Translations under genes and position numbers: made by a program
In this document: positions 14,872 to 20,226 of the stretch, piece after piece
How the letters are laid out: the number at the start of each line of letters is the position of its first letter
How positions within the stretch are numbered: the first letter of the stretch is position 1
Origin: Oscillospiraceae bacterium
GTDB lineage: Bacteria > Bacillota > Clostridia > Oscillospirales > Oscillospiraceae
Direction of reading: 5' to 3'
NCBI GenBank assembly: GCA_031264545.1
Contig: JAISDV010000089.1
Coordinates: 1-20,226, forward strand
Length of the DNA: 20,226 bases
Notes under the pieces: model-generated
The model's database searches: none
What the model saw: only the letters and a program-made list of their open reading frames with translations
Told to the model about the DNA's origin: nothing

Positions 14872-14903
14872 GCGGCGCCGCGGGGACTTCTCCGCGGCGC
14901 CGC
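14872..14903 (-). terminator. Strong hairpin after the last feo operon gene, candidate terminator or 3' stabiliser
   Basis: GCGGCGCCGCGG (14872-14883) and CCGCGGCGCCGC (14892-14903) form a perfect 12-bp GC stem with an 8-nt loop, 24 bp beyond the stop codon of the DtxR-like gene. There is no T-run, so it is not a textbook intrinsic terminator; protection of the 3' end is an alternative. Confidence 0.45.
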
Positions 14904-14926
14904 ATACAAGTATTCCAGATAACGCC

Positions 14927-15331
14927 TTACGGAAGGCGCTGCGGCGGGAACGCTTCATCATTCACCGGCTCCGCCGCGCCGCGGGAGAAGCGGAGGGATA
15001 GCTCCTCCGGCCCCAGACAGCTGAGTATCGCCAGAGCGCCCTCGCCGGCCGTGCTCACGGGAATCCTCAGCCGGCTGTTGAGCAGCAGGCTGATAGCCGA
15101 AAAACCGTTCGCGTACAGCTCCGCAAACCACCGGCCGCGGCCGGTCAGCTCGATACACGAATATTTTTCCTTTTTAATCAGCTCCAGCCGGGCGAGAGAA
15201 ACGAGCATACTGTGGACCGTCGGCTTCGTGACCTCCAGCGCCTCGGCGATATCGGCTGAGCGCACGGACGTCTCGCAGCCCAGCCTGTTTATCGCGACCA
15301 GATACTTGATTTGAGTCGGCGTCAGAAGCAT
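14927..15331 (-). CDS. DtxR-like winged-helix protein lacking metal ligands, last gene of the feo operon
   Basis: A 134-residue protein starting at ATG 15331 behind AAGGAG. Residues 5-68 match the DtxR/MntR winged helix: YLVAINRL, VRSADIAEALEVTKPTVHSMLVSLARLELI and a wing ending ELTGRGRWFAEL. The rest aligns loosely with the dimerisation domain but without its metal site. Where DtxR has Met10, Cys102, Glu105 and His106, this protein has Lys and Val in TQIKYLVAI and hydrophobic residues in EGALAILSCLG, and the conserved His after the wing is absent. It is shorter than DtxR and has no SH3-like domain. It may be a metal-blind DNA-binding partner or antagonist of the divergent iron repressor at 18607; this is inference. 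MarR-type assignment was considered less likely because of the VRSxDIAExL helix. Confidence 0.75.
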   Translation of the reverse strand: MLLTPTQIKYLVAINRLGCETSVRSADIAEALEVTKPTVHSMLVSLARLELIKKEKYSCIELTGRGRWFAELYANGFSAISLLLNSRLRIPVSTAGEGALAILSCLGPEELSLRFSRGAAEPVNDEAFPPQRLP

Positions 15332-15363
15332 GAGGTTCTCCTTGGCGCGGCGGCCCTCGGACA

Positions 15364-15402
15364 GGGGCCGGCCGCGCGTTATTTTTTACCGTGGCCGGCC
15401 CC
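15364..15402. repeat. Intergenic hairpin within the feo operon
   Basis: GGGGCCGGCC (15364-15373) pairs perfectly with GGCCGGCCCC (15393-15402) around a 19-nt AT-rich loop. It lies between the Cys-rich membrane protein gene and the DtxR-like gene, where it could attenuate or process the message and lower expression of the last gene. Confidence 0.55.
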
Positions 15403-15412
15403 GGGAGCGGCG

Positions 15413-15604
15413 CTACTGCTTATGGCCGCGGCCGCAGCAGAGCGCATCTTCGCCGGGATGGCAGCCCGCGCAGCCGCCGCAGCTCGCGCAGCTCACGCCG
15501 CGCTTTCTGTCCCTGACGAGCTTGACGATGATCAGGACGACAATGGCTGCGACAGCCGCGCCGACCAGAATGCTCCCGAGGTTTTGAACGATGAAGTCGA
15601 ACAT
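15413..15604 (-). CDS. FeoB-associated Cys-rich membrane protein
   Basis: A 63-residue protein behind an AAGGGGGG ribosome site, 30 bp after feoB. It starts MFDFIVQNLGSILVG, has a single membrane helix (about 10-29), a short basic stretch KLVRDRKRG, then a Cys-rich tail with CASCGGCAGC, ending CCGRGHKQ (seven Cys in all). This is the layout of the FeoB-associated Cys-rich family (Pfam PF12669), which is encoded next to feoB in many Bacillota and is thought to act as a small partner of FeoB, comparable in position to FeoC. The cysteines may bind iron; that is not shown. Confidence 0.9.
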   Translation of the reverse strand: MFDFIVQNLGSILVGAAVAAIVVLIIVKLVRDRKRGVSCASCGGCAGCHPGEDALCCGRGHKQ

Positions 15605-15634
15605 AAGAGTCCCCCCTTGACTGAGAACCGGTAT

Positions 15635-17794
15635 TTACGCTTTGACGGCCTTTTTCAGAGTCTCCGCCGGATAGCCGTCCAGATATTTGTTGCGGCGGAC
15701 CAGCAGCCAGACGAAGCCGGCCAGCACCAGGATCGCGGCGACCGTCCCAATGCCGAAGGCGCCGCCCGCGAAGAGATTTCCGAACTGGTAGATGCAAAGA
15801 GAGGTGGCATAGGCAAGCGCCGTCTGATAGCCGATCGCGAACCAGGTCCATTTCGTGTTGTTCATTTCACGCTTGATCGCGCCGATAGCGGCAAAGCAGG
15901 GCGCGCAGAGCAGATTGAATACGAGGAAGGAATAGGCCGCGAGGGTGGTGAAGCTGGCGGCCAGCGAGCCCCAGATCTCCGCGCCGTCTTCGGCGACCTC
16001 AGCAAAGCCGTAGAGCACGCCGAAGGTCCCGACGACGTTTTCTTTCGCGACAAGGCCGGTGATCGCCGCAACGGCCGCCCGCCAGTGGCCCCAGCCGAGC
16101 GGCGCGAATATGGGTGCGATAAAGCTGCCGAGCTTGGAGAGGAAGCCGTCGCTGAGGTCCTCGACCATGGCGAATTTTCCGTCGACTATGCCGAAAGCGG
16201 AGGTGAACCAGACAAAGATGGTCGAGAGCAGGACGATCGTTCCGGCCTTCTTGATGAAGGACCAGCCGCGCTCCCACATGCTGCGAAGAATGTTGCCGGC
16301 CGTCGGCCAGTGGTATGCGGGCAGCTCCATGACGAAGGGCGCGGGGTCGCCGGCGAACATTTTGGTCTTTTTCAGAAGGATGCCGGAGCAGATAATGGCG
16401 GCGATACCTATGAAGTAGGCGCTTGGCGAGACCCACCAGGCCCCGTCGAAGAGGGCGCCGGCAATGAGCGCGATAATGGGGAGCTTCGCGCCGCAGGGGA
16501 TGAAGGTCGTGGTCATGATGGTCATTCTTCTGTCTCTCTCATTCTCGATCGTGCGGGAGGCCATAACGCCGGGAACGCCGCAGCCGGTGCCGATGAGCAT
16601 CGGAATGAAGGATTTGCCGGAAAGGCCGAACTTGCGGAAAATCCTGTCCATGATAAAGGCGATCCGCGCCATGTAGCCGCAGGCTTCGAGGAAAGCCAGA
16701 AAGATAAACAGCACAAACATCTGCGGCACGAAGCCGAGCACCGCGCCGACGCCGGCGATGATGCCGTCGAGTATCAGCCCCTGGAGCCAGTCCGCCGTGT
16801 TAATGGAGACCAGGAAGCTTTCCACCGCGGGCGGGATGAGCTCGCCGAAAAGCACGTCGTTCGTCCAGTCGGTGACCCAGGCGCCGACCGTCGTCACCGA
16901 GACGTAGTAGACAAGCACCATGACGGCGGCGAAGATCGGCAGGGCGAGCCAGCGGTTGGTCACGATCTTGTCGATCTTGTCCGAGGCGGAGAGCCGGCCC
17001 TTGTTTTTCTTGACGCAGCAGTCCCGGATGATAGATGCGATATAGAGGTAGCGCTCGTGCGTGATAATGCTTTCCGCGTCGTCGTCGAGCTCCGCCTCAC
17101 AATTTTTGATATCCGCTTCGATATGCGCCTGCAGCTCGCTCGGGAACTGCAGCTTTTCGAGCACCTTGGCGTCGCGCTCGAATATCTTGACAGCGAACCA
17201 GCGCTGCTGAACCTGGGGAACCTTGCCCTCCGTCGCCTCCTCGATATGCGCGATCGCGTGCTCGACGCTTCCGGAAAAGCTGTGCTGAGGGACGGCGGGG
17301 ACGCCGGCTTTGGCAAGGGCGACGGCCTTTCCCGCGGCTTCGGCGATACCGTCGCCCTTGAGCGCCGAAATCTCGAATACGGGGCAGCCGAGCTCCTTGG
17401 AGAGACGGTCTATATGTACCTTATCGCCGCTTTTTCGGACAATATCCATCATATTGACGGCGACGACGACCGGAATACCAAGCTCCGTCAGCTGGGTGGT
17501 CAGGTAAAGGTTGCGCTCCAGATTGGTTCCGTCAACAATGTTGAGAATCGCGTCCGGGCGCTCGTTTATCAGGTAGTTCCGCGCCACGACCTCCTCGAGC
17601 GTATACGGCGAAAGCGAGTAGATACCGGGAAGATCCATAATAACGACGTCCTTATGGTTCTTCAGCCGGCCCTCCTTTTTTTCGACTGTGACGCCCGGCC
17701 AGTTTCCGACAAACTGGTTCGAGCCGGTCAGCGCGTTGAAAAGCGTCGTTTTGCCGCTGTTCGGGTTTCCGGCCAGGGCGATTTTGATCGACAT
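15635..17794 (-). CDS. feoB: Ferrous iron transporter FeoB
   Basis: FeoB takes up Fe(II) across the cytoplasmic membrane, controlled by an N-terminal GTPase domain. The 719-residue protein has all G motifs: G1 GNPNSGKT (9-16), switch I around GNWPGVTVEKKEG (30-42), G3 DLPG (54-57), G4 NMMD (114-117) and G5 SALKG (143-147). A helical GDI-like linker covers about 165-280. The membrane region shows the paired Gate motifs, including GTGCGVPGVMASRTIENERD and FIPCGAKLPIIALIAG, whose Cys residues are conserved in FeoB and implicated in transport. AAAGGAGG precedes ATG 17794. It follows feoA after 102 bp that hold a repressor-type dyad, and precedes the Cys-rich partner gene by 30 bp. Confidence 0.98.
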   Translation of the reverse strand: MSIKIALAGNPNSGKTTLFNALTGSNQFVGNWPGVTVEKKEGRLKNHKDVVIMDLPGIYSLSPYTLEEVVARNYLINERPDAILNIVDGTNLERNLYLTTQLTELGIPVVVAVNMMDIVRKSGDKVHIDRLSKELGCPVFEISALKGDGIAEAAGKAVALAKAGVPAVPQHSFSGSVEHAIAHIEEATEGKVPQVQQRWFAVKIFERDAKVLEKLQFPSELQAHIEADIKNCEAELDDDAESIITHERYLYIASIIRDCCVKKNKGRLSASDKIDKIVTNRWLALPIFAAVMVLVYYVSVTTVGAWVTDWTNDVLFGELIPPAVESFLVSINTADWLQGLILDGIIAGVGAVLGFVPQMFVLFIFLAFLEACGYMARIAFIMDRIFRKFGLSGKSFIPMLIGTGCGVPGVMASRTIENERDRRMTIMTTTFIPCGAKLPIIALIAGALFDGAWWVSPSAYFIGIAAIICSGILLKKTKMFAGDPAPFVMELPAYHWPTAGNILRSMWERGWSFIKKAGTIVLLSTIFVWFTSAFGIVDGKFAMVEDLSDGFLSKLGSFIAPIFAPLGWGHWRAAVAAITGLVAKENVVGTFGVLYGFAEVAEDGAEIWGSLAASFTTLAAYSFLVFNLLCAPCFAAIGAIKREMNNTKWTWFAIGYQTALAYATSLCIYQFGNLFAGGAFGIGTVAAILVLAGFVWLLVRRNKYLDGYPAETLKKAVKA

Positions 17795-17836
17795 GACTAT
17801 AATCCTCCTTTGTTTAGTGGGGCGTTGAACAGCACA

Positions 17837-17860
17837 TTTAGTTAGCCTTTGCTAACCAAA
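17837..17860. promoter_or_regulatory. Operator-like dyad 3 between feoA and feoB
   Basis: TTTAGTTAGC (17837-17846) and GCTAACCAAA (17851-17860) match at 9 of 10 positions. The core is GTTAG-N6-CTAAC, identical in layout to the two dyads at the feo promoter. It lies 43 bp upstream of feoB, suggesting an internal regulated promoter, although I found no convincing -35/-10 pair. Confidence 0.65.
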
Positions 17861-17896
17861 AGGTCTGTTTCAGATAGCTCGGCGGGCTGCCCCGCG

Positions 17897-18118
17897 CTAC
17901 TGCACCGCGATCATTTCGGCGTCGGCCTTTCTCAATGAAAGCTCATATCCGCGCACGGTGACTTCAACGGGGTCGCCGAGCGGGGCAACCTTGCGGACGT
18001 AGATCTCCGTGCCCTTGGTAATGCCCATATCCATGATCCTGCGCTTGACTGCGCCGGCGCCGCTGACTTTCGTCACAGTAACCGTTTCGCCGCATCTGAT
18101 CTCCCTCAATGTCTGCAT
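17897..18118 (-). CDS. feoA: FeoA-domain protein (second in operon)
   Basis: A 73-residue SH3-like FeoA protein. It starts MQTLREIRCGETVTVTKV and contains KRRIMDMGITKGTEIYVRKVAPLGDPVEVTVRGYELSLRKADAEMI (given here as landmarks: RRIMDMGIT, APLGDPVEV and RGYELSLRK), the standard FeoA sequence pattern. FeoA is a small cytoplasmic protein required for full FeoB activity and thought to bind the FeoB G-domain. GGAGACAGAGG lies upstream of ATG 18118. This copy is the more typical of the two and sits nearest feoB. Confidence 0.93.
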   Translation of the reverse strand: MQTLREIRCGETVTVTKVSGAGAVKRRIMDMGITKGTEIYVRKVAPLGDPVEVTVRGYELSLRKADAEMIAVQ

Positions 18119-18194
18119 TCCTCTGTCTCCTTTCAGCCGTATTGCGCCCCTGCGGGGCGATGCCGGACTATTAAAATCGGAATTCCGTACCGGG

Positions 18195-18407
18195 TCAGAT
18201 CATGATCTTATTCGCCATTTCGCGGCTCACCGCGACCCGGGAATCCTTGACACTGACGATAACGTTGCCGCCGGTCTGTGTGATCACGGTGACGGCACTG
18301 CCGACCACGAAGCCGAGGCTCTCGAGAAAAAGCCGCGTCTCAGGCCTTCCGCCGATCCTTTTAATCAGGTTTTCTTCACCGCTTCCGGCCAGCGTTAAGG
18401 GCATCAT
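18195..18407 (-). CDS. FeoA-domain protein (first in operon)
   Basis: A 70-residue FeoA-like protein. It has the pattern LIKRIGGRPETRLFLESLGFVVGS followed by VTVITQTGGNVIVSVKDSRVAVSREMANKIMI (landmarks RIGG, LESLGF, GGNVIV and RVAVSREMA), as in the shorter FeoA type of Clostridia, which often occurs upstream of a second FeoA. AGGAGG (18412-18417) lies 4 nt from ATG 18407 and 7 nt from the next ATG at 18404; the latter may be the real start. It is the first gene of the feo operon, under the iron-box promoter, and lies 76 bp before the second feoA. Whether both FeoA proteins touch FeoB is unknown. Confidence 0.9.
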   Translation of the reverse strand: MMPLTLAGSGEENLIKRIGGRPETRLFLESLGFVVGSAVTVITQTGGNVIVSVKDSRVAVSREMANKIMI

Positions 18408-18456
18408 AATTCCTCCTCATCGGCCCGCGCGGGCTTGTCCCGAACCGGCGGACATT

Positions 18457-18476
18457 TAGTTAGGATGACCTAACTA
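18457..18476. promoter_or_regulatory. Operator-like dyad 1 at the feo transcription start
   Basis: TAGTTAGG (18457-18464) and CCTAACTA (18469-18476) are a perfect 8-bp inverted repeat around ATGA, with the core GTTAG-N6-CTAAC. It covers the predicted start site of the feo promoter (minus strand). The half-site is the GTTAG/CTAAC of DtxR boxes, but the spacing differs from the DtxR consensus, where one base separates the halves. Confidence 0.75.
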
Positions 18477-18482
18477 GTTAAT

Positions 18483-18511
18483 AAGTTAGCACATGCTAAC
18501 CTTTTTGTCAA
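18483..18511 (-). promoter_or_regulatory. Promoter of the feo operon
   Basis: On minus: consensus -35 TTGACA (18506-18511), 17-bp spacer and -10 TAACTT (18483-18488) with an extended TGC in front. The poor -10 hexamer is compensated by the extended motif and perfect -35. A dyad fills the spacer. Confidence 0.65.
18485..18500. promoter_or_regulatory. Operator-like dyad 2 inside the feo promoter
   Basis: GTTAGCA (18485-18491) and TGCTAAC (18494-18500) are a perfect 7-bp inverted repeat, core GTTAG-N6-CTAAC. It lies between the -35 and -10 boxes and overlaps the -10, a position where a bound repressor would exclude RNA polymerase. Its centre is 26 bp from that of dyad 1. Confidence 0.75.
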
Positions 18512-18516
18512 TATCT

Positions 18517-18568
18517 TTTACACTTTTTATTTAAGATGTTTGCATTTTTTTCAAAGATGTGGTACGCT
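18517..18568 (+). promoter_or_regulatory. Candidate promoter region of the DtxR-family gene
   Basis: Two weak readings exist. TTTACA (18517-18522) lies 17 bp from TTGCAT (18540-18545) with an extended TGT. Alternatively TTGCAT (18540-18545) lies 17 bp from TACGCT (18563-18568) with an extended TGG. Neither overlaps the GTTAG-N6-CTAAC dyads, so the regulator may not repress itself strongly. Confidence 0.3.
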
Positions 18569-18606
18569 TCGCTCAGAAGAACGCTGAGGAAAAGGAGATG
18601 AAGCGG

Positions 18607-18990
18607 ATGAGAATACAGGAATCGGCGGAAATGTATCTGGAAACGATACTCGTTCTAAGCAAGCGCAATCCCTCGGTCAGGTCTGTCGACATTGCGGCGG
18701 AGCTCAATTATAAAAAGTCCAGCGTCAGCGTCGCCATGAAAAACCTGCGTGAAAACGGGTATATCAGGGTCGACGCGGACGGCTTCATCACACTCGAGCA
18801 GAAGGGCCGGGAAATCGCGGAAACCATGCTGGAACGCCATACGCTGATCTCCGACTGGCTGACGCGGCTCGGAGTCAGCAGGGATACGGCCATTGACGAC
18901 GCCTGCCGCATGGAGCATATTATCAGCGCCGAGAGCTTTAAGGCAATAAAAAAACACGTGCTTGAGACGGACGGGCAGAAGGACGCCTGA
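18607..18990 (+). CDS. DtxR-family iron-dependent repressor (no SH3 domain)
   Basis: The start is ATG 18607, 9 nt after AAGGAG (18592-18597); the ATG at 18598 touches that site and is unlikely. The 127-residue protein has a winged helix (about 5-65, with VRSVDIAAELNYKKSSVSVAMKNL, landmarks VRSVDIA and SVSVAMKNL) and a dimerisation/metal domain (66-127). It lacks the C-terminal SH3-like domain of DtxR. By alignment to DtxR the primary metal site is complete: Met9 (for Met10), Cys100 (Cys102), Glu103 and His104. MntR has Asp and Glu at the first two positions and prefers manganese, so this set points to Fe(II). The ancillary site keeps only His78 clearly. It diverges from feoA over a region with two dyads, and probably represses the feo operon. 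Short-form members are often named MntR or IdeR by default. Confidence 0.9.
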   Translation: MRIQESAEMYLETILVLSKRNPSVRSVDIAAELNYKKSSVSVAMKNLRENGYIRVDADGFITLEQKGREIAETMLERHTLISDWLTRLGVSRDTAIDDACRMEHIISAESFKAIKKHVLETDGQKDA

Positions 18991-19012
18991 AAAGCGACTT
19001 GAAAAAGCGGCC

Positions 19013-19047
19013 GCCCTGCGGCGCGTTTCGCGCCGCAGGGCAATTTT
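19013..19047 (+). terminator. Terminator of the DtxR-family gene
   Basis: GCCCTGCGGCGCG (19013-19025) pairs perfectly with CGCGCCGCAGGGC (19029-19041), 13 bp around TTT, followed by AATTTT. Located 22 bp after the stop codon. Confidence 0.85.
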
Positions 19048-19072
19048 AATAGCTCGCCGTAAGCAAGCTATT
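19048..19072 (-). terminator. Small hairpin over the azlD stop codon
   Basis: AATAGCT (19048-19054) pairs with AGCTATT (19066-19072). It overlaps the TAG stop of azlD, and reading minus it runs into the large hairpin of the convergent gene, so the two together may stop transcription from both sides. No long T-run follows. Confidence 0.4.
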
Positions 19073-19403
19073 TAAAAACCGTCTGGACAAGCAGCATATA
19101 GACGAGCGTCCCGCCGCCGATGCTTAAAAGGACGTTGTTTTTCCATCTGTGCAGGATCACGATCACGGCAAGGGCCGTGATCTGGGGCAGACCGTGCGGC
19201 CAGGCGCTCAGCGGCGCTTCCCGCAGGCAGTAGACCGTCAAAAGCCCCAGCATCGCGGGGGGCAGGCATTTCCCGAGATAAGTGACGGCCTCGGCCGGCG
19301 TTTTCTTTTCCGGAAACAGGAGAAACGGCGCGAAGCGGGTCGCCGCAGTCCCCAGCGCAATGGCAAAAATCATAACAAGCGTCTCCGTCGGCGTCAGCGG
19401 CAT
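19068..19403 (-). CDS. azlD: AzlD-family branched-chain amino acid transport protein
   Basis: A 111-residue membrane protein with about four hydrophobic helices. It has the AzlD pattern: a first helix with FAIALGTAATRFAPFLLFP, then the loop KKTPAEAVTYLGKCLPPAMLGLLTVYCLRE and a final helix GGTLVYMLLVQTVF (landmarks ATRFAPF, LGKCLPPAMLGLL and GGTLVYMLL). AzlD is the small subunit of the AzlCD exporter of branched-chain amino acids and some analogues. Its start overlaps the 3' end of azlC by 10 bp, with GGGAGG inside azlC as ribosome site, so both proteins are made together. Confidence 0.92.
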   Translation of the reverse strand: MPLTPTETLVMIFAIALGTAATRFAPFLLFPEKKTPAEAVTYLGKCLPPAMLGLLTVYCLREAPLSAWPHGLPQITALAVIVILHRWKNNVLLSIGGGTLVYMLLVQTVFK

Positions 19404-20095
19404 AGCTTTTTCCTCCCGGCGAGCAGAACGAACAAAATCAGGCCCATCGCCGGAATGACCAGCCGATCCGCCCCGAAAACGCCGAGCGCAACCCCCGCGC
19501 AGGCAAGGCCGATCACGGCGAACACACGGTTCTCCCGAAGCTTCATCTGCTCGAGCAGCAGGACGGCGAACAGCGCCGTCAGGACAAAATCCAGTCCCTC
19601 CGTATTAAAGCTGATCAGGCCGCCGAGCACGCTGCCCAGAAACGTTCCCAGTATCCAATAAAGATAATCGAGCAGCGAAATGGACAGATAGAAATATTTC
19701 CTGTCGACGCCCTTTGGCGGCAGGCAGCCCGAGGCGATTGAGAAGGTCTCGTCGCACAGCGCAAAAATCAGGAAAGCCCGGATCTTCCCCAGGCCCTTAT
19801 ATTTTTCCAGCATCGATACGCCGTAAAACAGGTGGCGCGCATTGACCATGAGGCTGAGCCAGAAGGCCTGCAGCGGGTCGAAAACCGCGGTGAGCAGCGT
19901 GATCGCCACGAACTGCATACTCCCGCAAAAGGCGACGGCGCTCATGAGCATCGCCCACAGCGTCCCGTAGCCCTTGGTCTGCATCAGCATACCGTAGGCC
20001 ATTCCTAAAACCAGAAAGCCTGTCAGGACGGGAATCGTCAGCGGAAAGGCAGCCGAAAGCGCGGAGATGAATTTTTTCTGTTTTGTCGTTTCCAT
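19394..20095 (-). CDS. azlC: AzlC-family branched-chain amino acid exporter subunit
   Basis: A 233-residue protein with several membrane helices and the AzlC hallmarks: AFPLTIPVLTGFLVLGMAYG near the N-terminus (helix 1), FCGSMQFVAITLLTA, LMVNARHLFYGVSMLEKYKGLG and FALCDETFSIASG. AzlC is the large membrane subunit of the AzlCD system; in B. subtilis it gives resistance to 4-azaleucine by export. GGGAGC lies upstream of ATG 20095 at a rather long distance, a weak ribosome site. The B. subtilis operon is controlled by AzlB (Lrp type); no such gene is visible in this window. Confidence 0.94.
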   Translation of the reverse strand: METTKQKKFISALSAAFPLTIPVLTGFLVLGMAYGMLMQTKGYGTLWAMLMSAVAFCGSMQFVAITLLTAVFDPLQAFWLSLMVNARHLFYGVSMLEKYKGLGKIRAFLIFALCDETFSIASGCLPPKGVDRKYFYLSISLLDYLYWILGTFLGSVLGGLISFNTEGLDFVLTALFAVLLLEQMKLRENRVFAVIGLACAGVALGVFGADRLVIPAMGLILFVLLAGRKKLCR

Positions 20096-20226
20096 TTGCT
20101 CGTGCTCCCGGAGACAGCGGGGTATGAGGATCTGATTCGATTGCGGCGCCGGTACAGCGCCAAGCTAGGACTTCTGGTTTGTGGCCGGCGGCTCCGCAAG
20201 GCAGACGACGGCCTTTTTCACACGGT
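20096..20226 (-). other. Upstream region of azlC, with a possible C-terminus of an upstream gene
   Basis: No convincing promoter for azlC is visible. On minus a frame is open from the window edge to TAG at 20165-20167 and would encode a tail of about 19 residues beginning RVKKAVVCLAEPP. This could be the end of an upstream gene in the same direction, but so short a stretch is not evidence by itself. GGCGC/GCGCC at about 20145-20161 forms a weak hairpin after that stop, without a T-run. Confidence 0.2.

Noticed and set aside
14744..14926. Small gene between the feo operon and the NlpC/P60 gene
   Set aside because: The stretch is taken up by two perfect hairpins and a promoter; no frame with a ribosome site was seen.
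15311..17845. 844-codon open frame on plus across feoB
   Set aside because: It lies antisense to a full, motif-complete feoB and two neighbours; the translation is rich in Arg, Asp, Gly and Glu without any recognisable domain. Typical GC-driven shadow frame.

Overview
The window looks like a chromosomal stretch from a GC-rich member of the Bacillota, most likely class Clostridia. The evidence is strong AGGAGG-type ribosome binding sites, consensus sigma-A promoters, a DUF815 ATPase, a FeoB-associated Cys-rich protein, the MltG-U32 peptidase pair known from the Bacillus yrr cluster, and a PcsB-like coiled-coil NlpC/P60 hydrolase. I saw no rRNA, tRNA, CRISPR array, insertion sequence or phage gene. 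Lineage is inferred from gene content only.

Layout. 1-2660 (minus) is the 5' part of a large secreted glycosyl hydrolase: a GH43-like five-bladed catalytic domain, two discoidin-like domains, a bacterial Ig-like domain and an MBG-like repeat, cut by the window edge. Its leader holds three adjacent dyads and it diverges from rpsU (bS21), which has an exact consensus promoter. Then come an OGG1-type 8-oxoguanine glycosylase and guaB (IMP dehydrogenase) with its own promoter and terminator. 5833-9220 is a tight plus-strand operon: sirtuin, WecG/TagA/CpsF glycosyltransferase, thymidylate kinase, DJ-1/PfpI protein and 5-formyltetrahydrofolate cyclo-ligase. A 37-residue Cys-rich membrane peptide is encoded on the minus strand just after it. 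mltG and a U32 protease/tRNA-hydroxylation-type protein follow on plus. A DUF815 AAA+ ATPase and a secreted NlpC/P60 hydrolase lie on minus.

14927-18407 (minus) is a ferrous iron operon: feoA, feoA, feoB, a FeoB-associated Cys-rich membrane protein and a small DtxR-like winged-helix protein. A divergent DtxR-family repressor gene (18607-18990) carries the iron-type ligand set (Met, Cys, Glu, His). Three dyads of identical architecture, GTTAG-N6-CTAAC, occur in the locus: one between the -35 and -10 of the feo promoter, one at its predicted start site and one between feoA and feoB. The operon-internal DtxR-like protein keeps the DNA-binding half but appears to have lost all the metal ligands. 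This regulatory arrangement is the most unusual thing in the window. The window closes with azlD/azlC, a branched-chain amino acid exporter pair, convergent to the repressor gene.

Many very long open frames lie antisense to real genes here, a by-product of high GC; they were left out.
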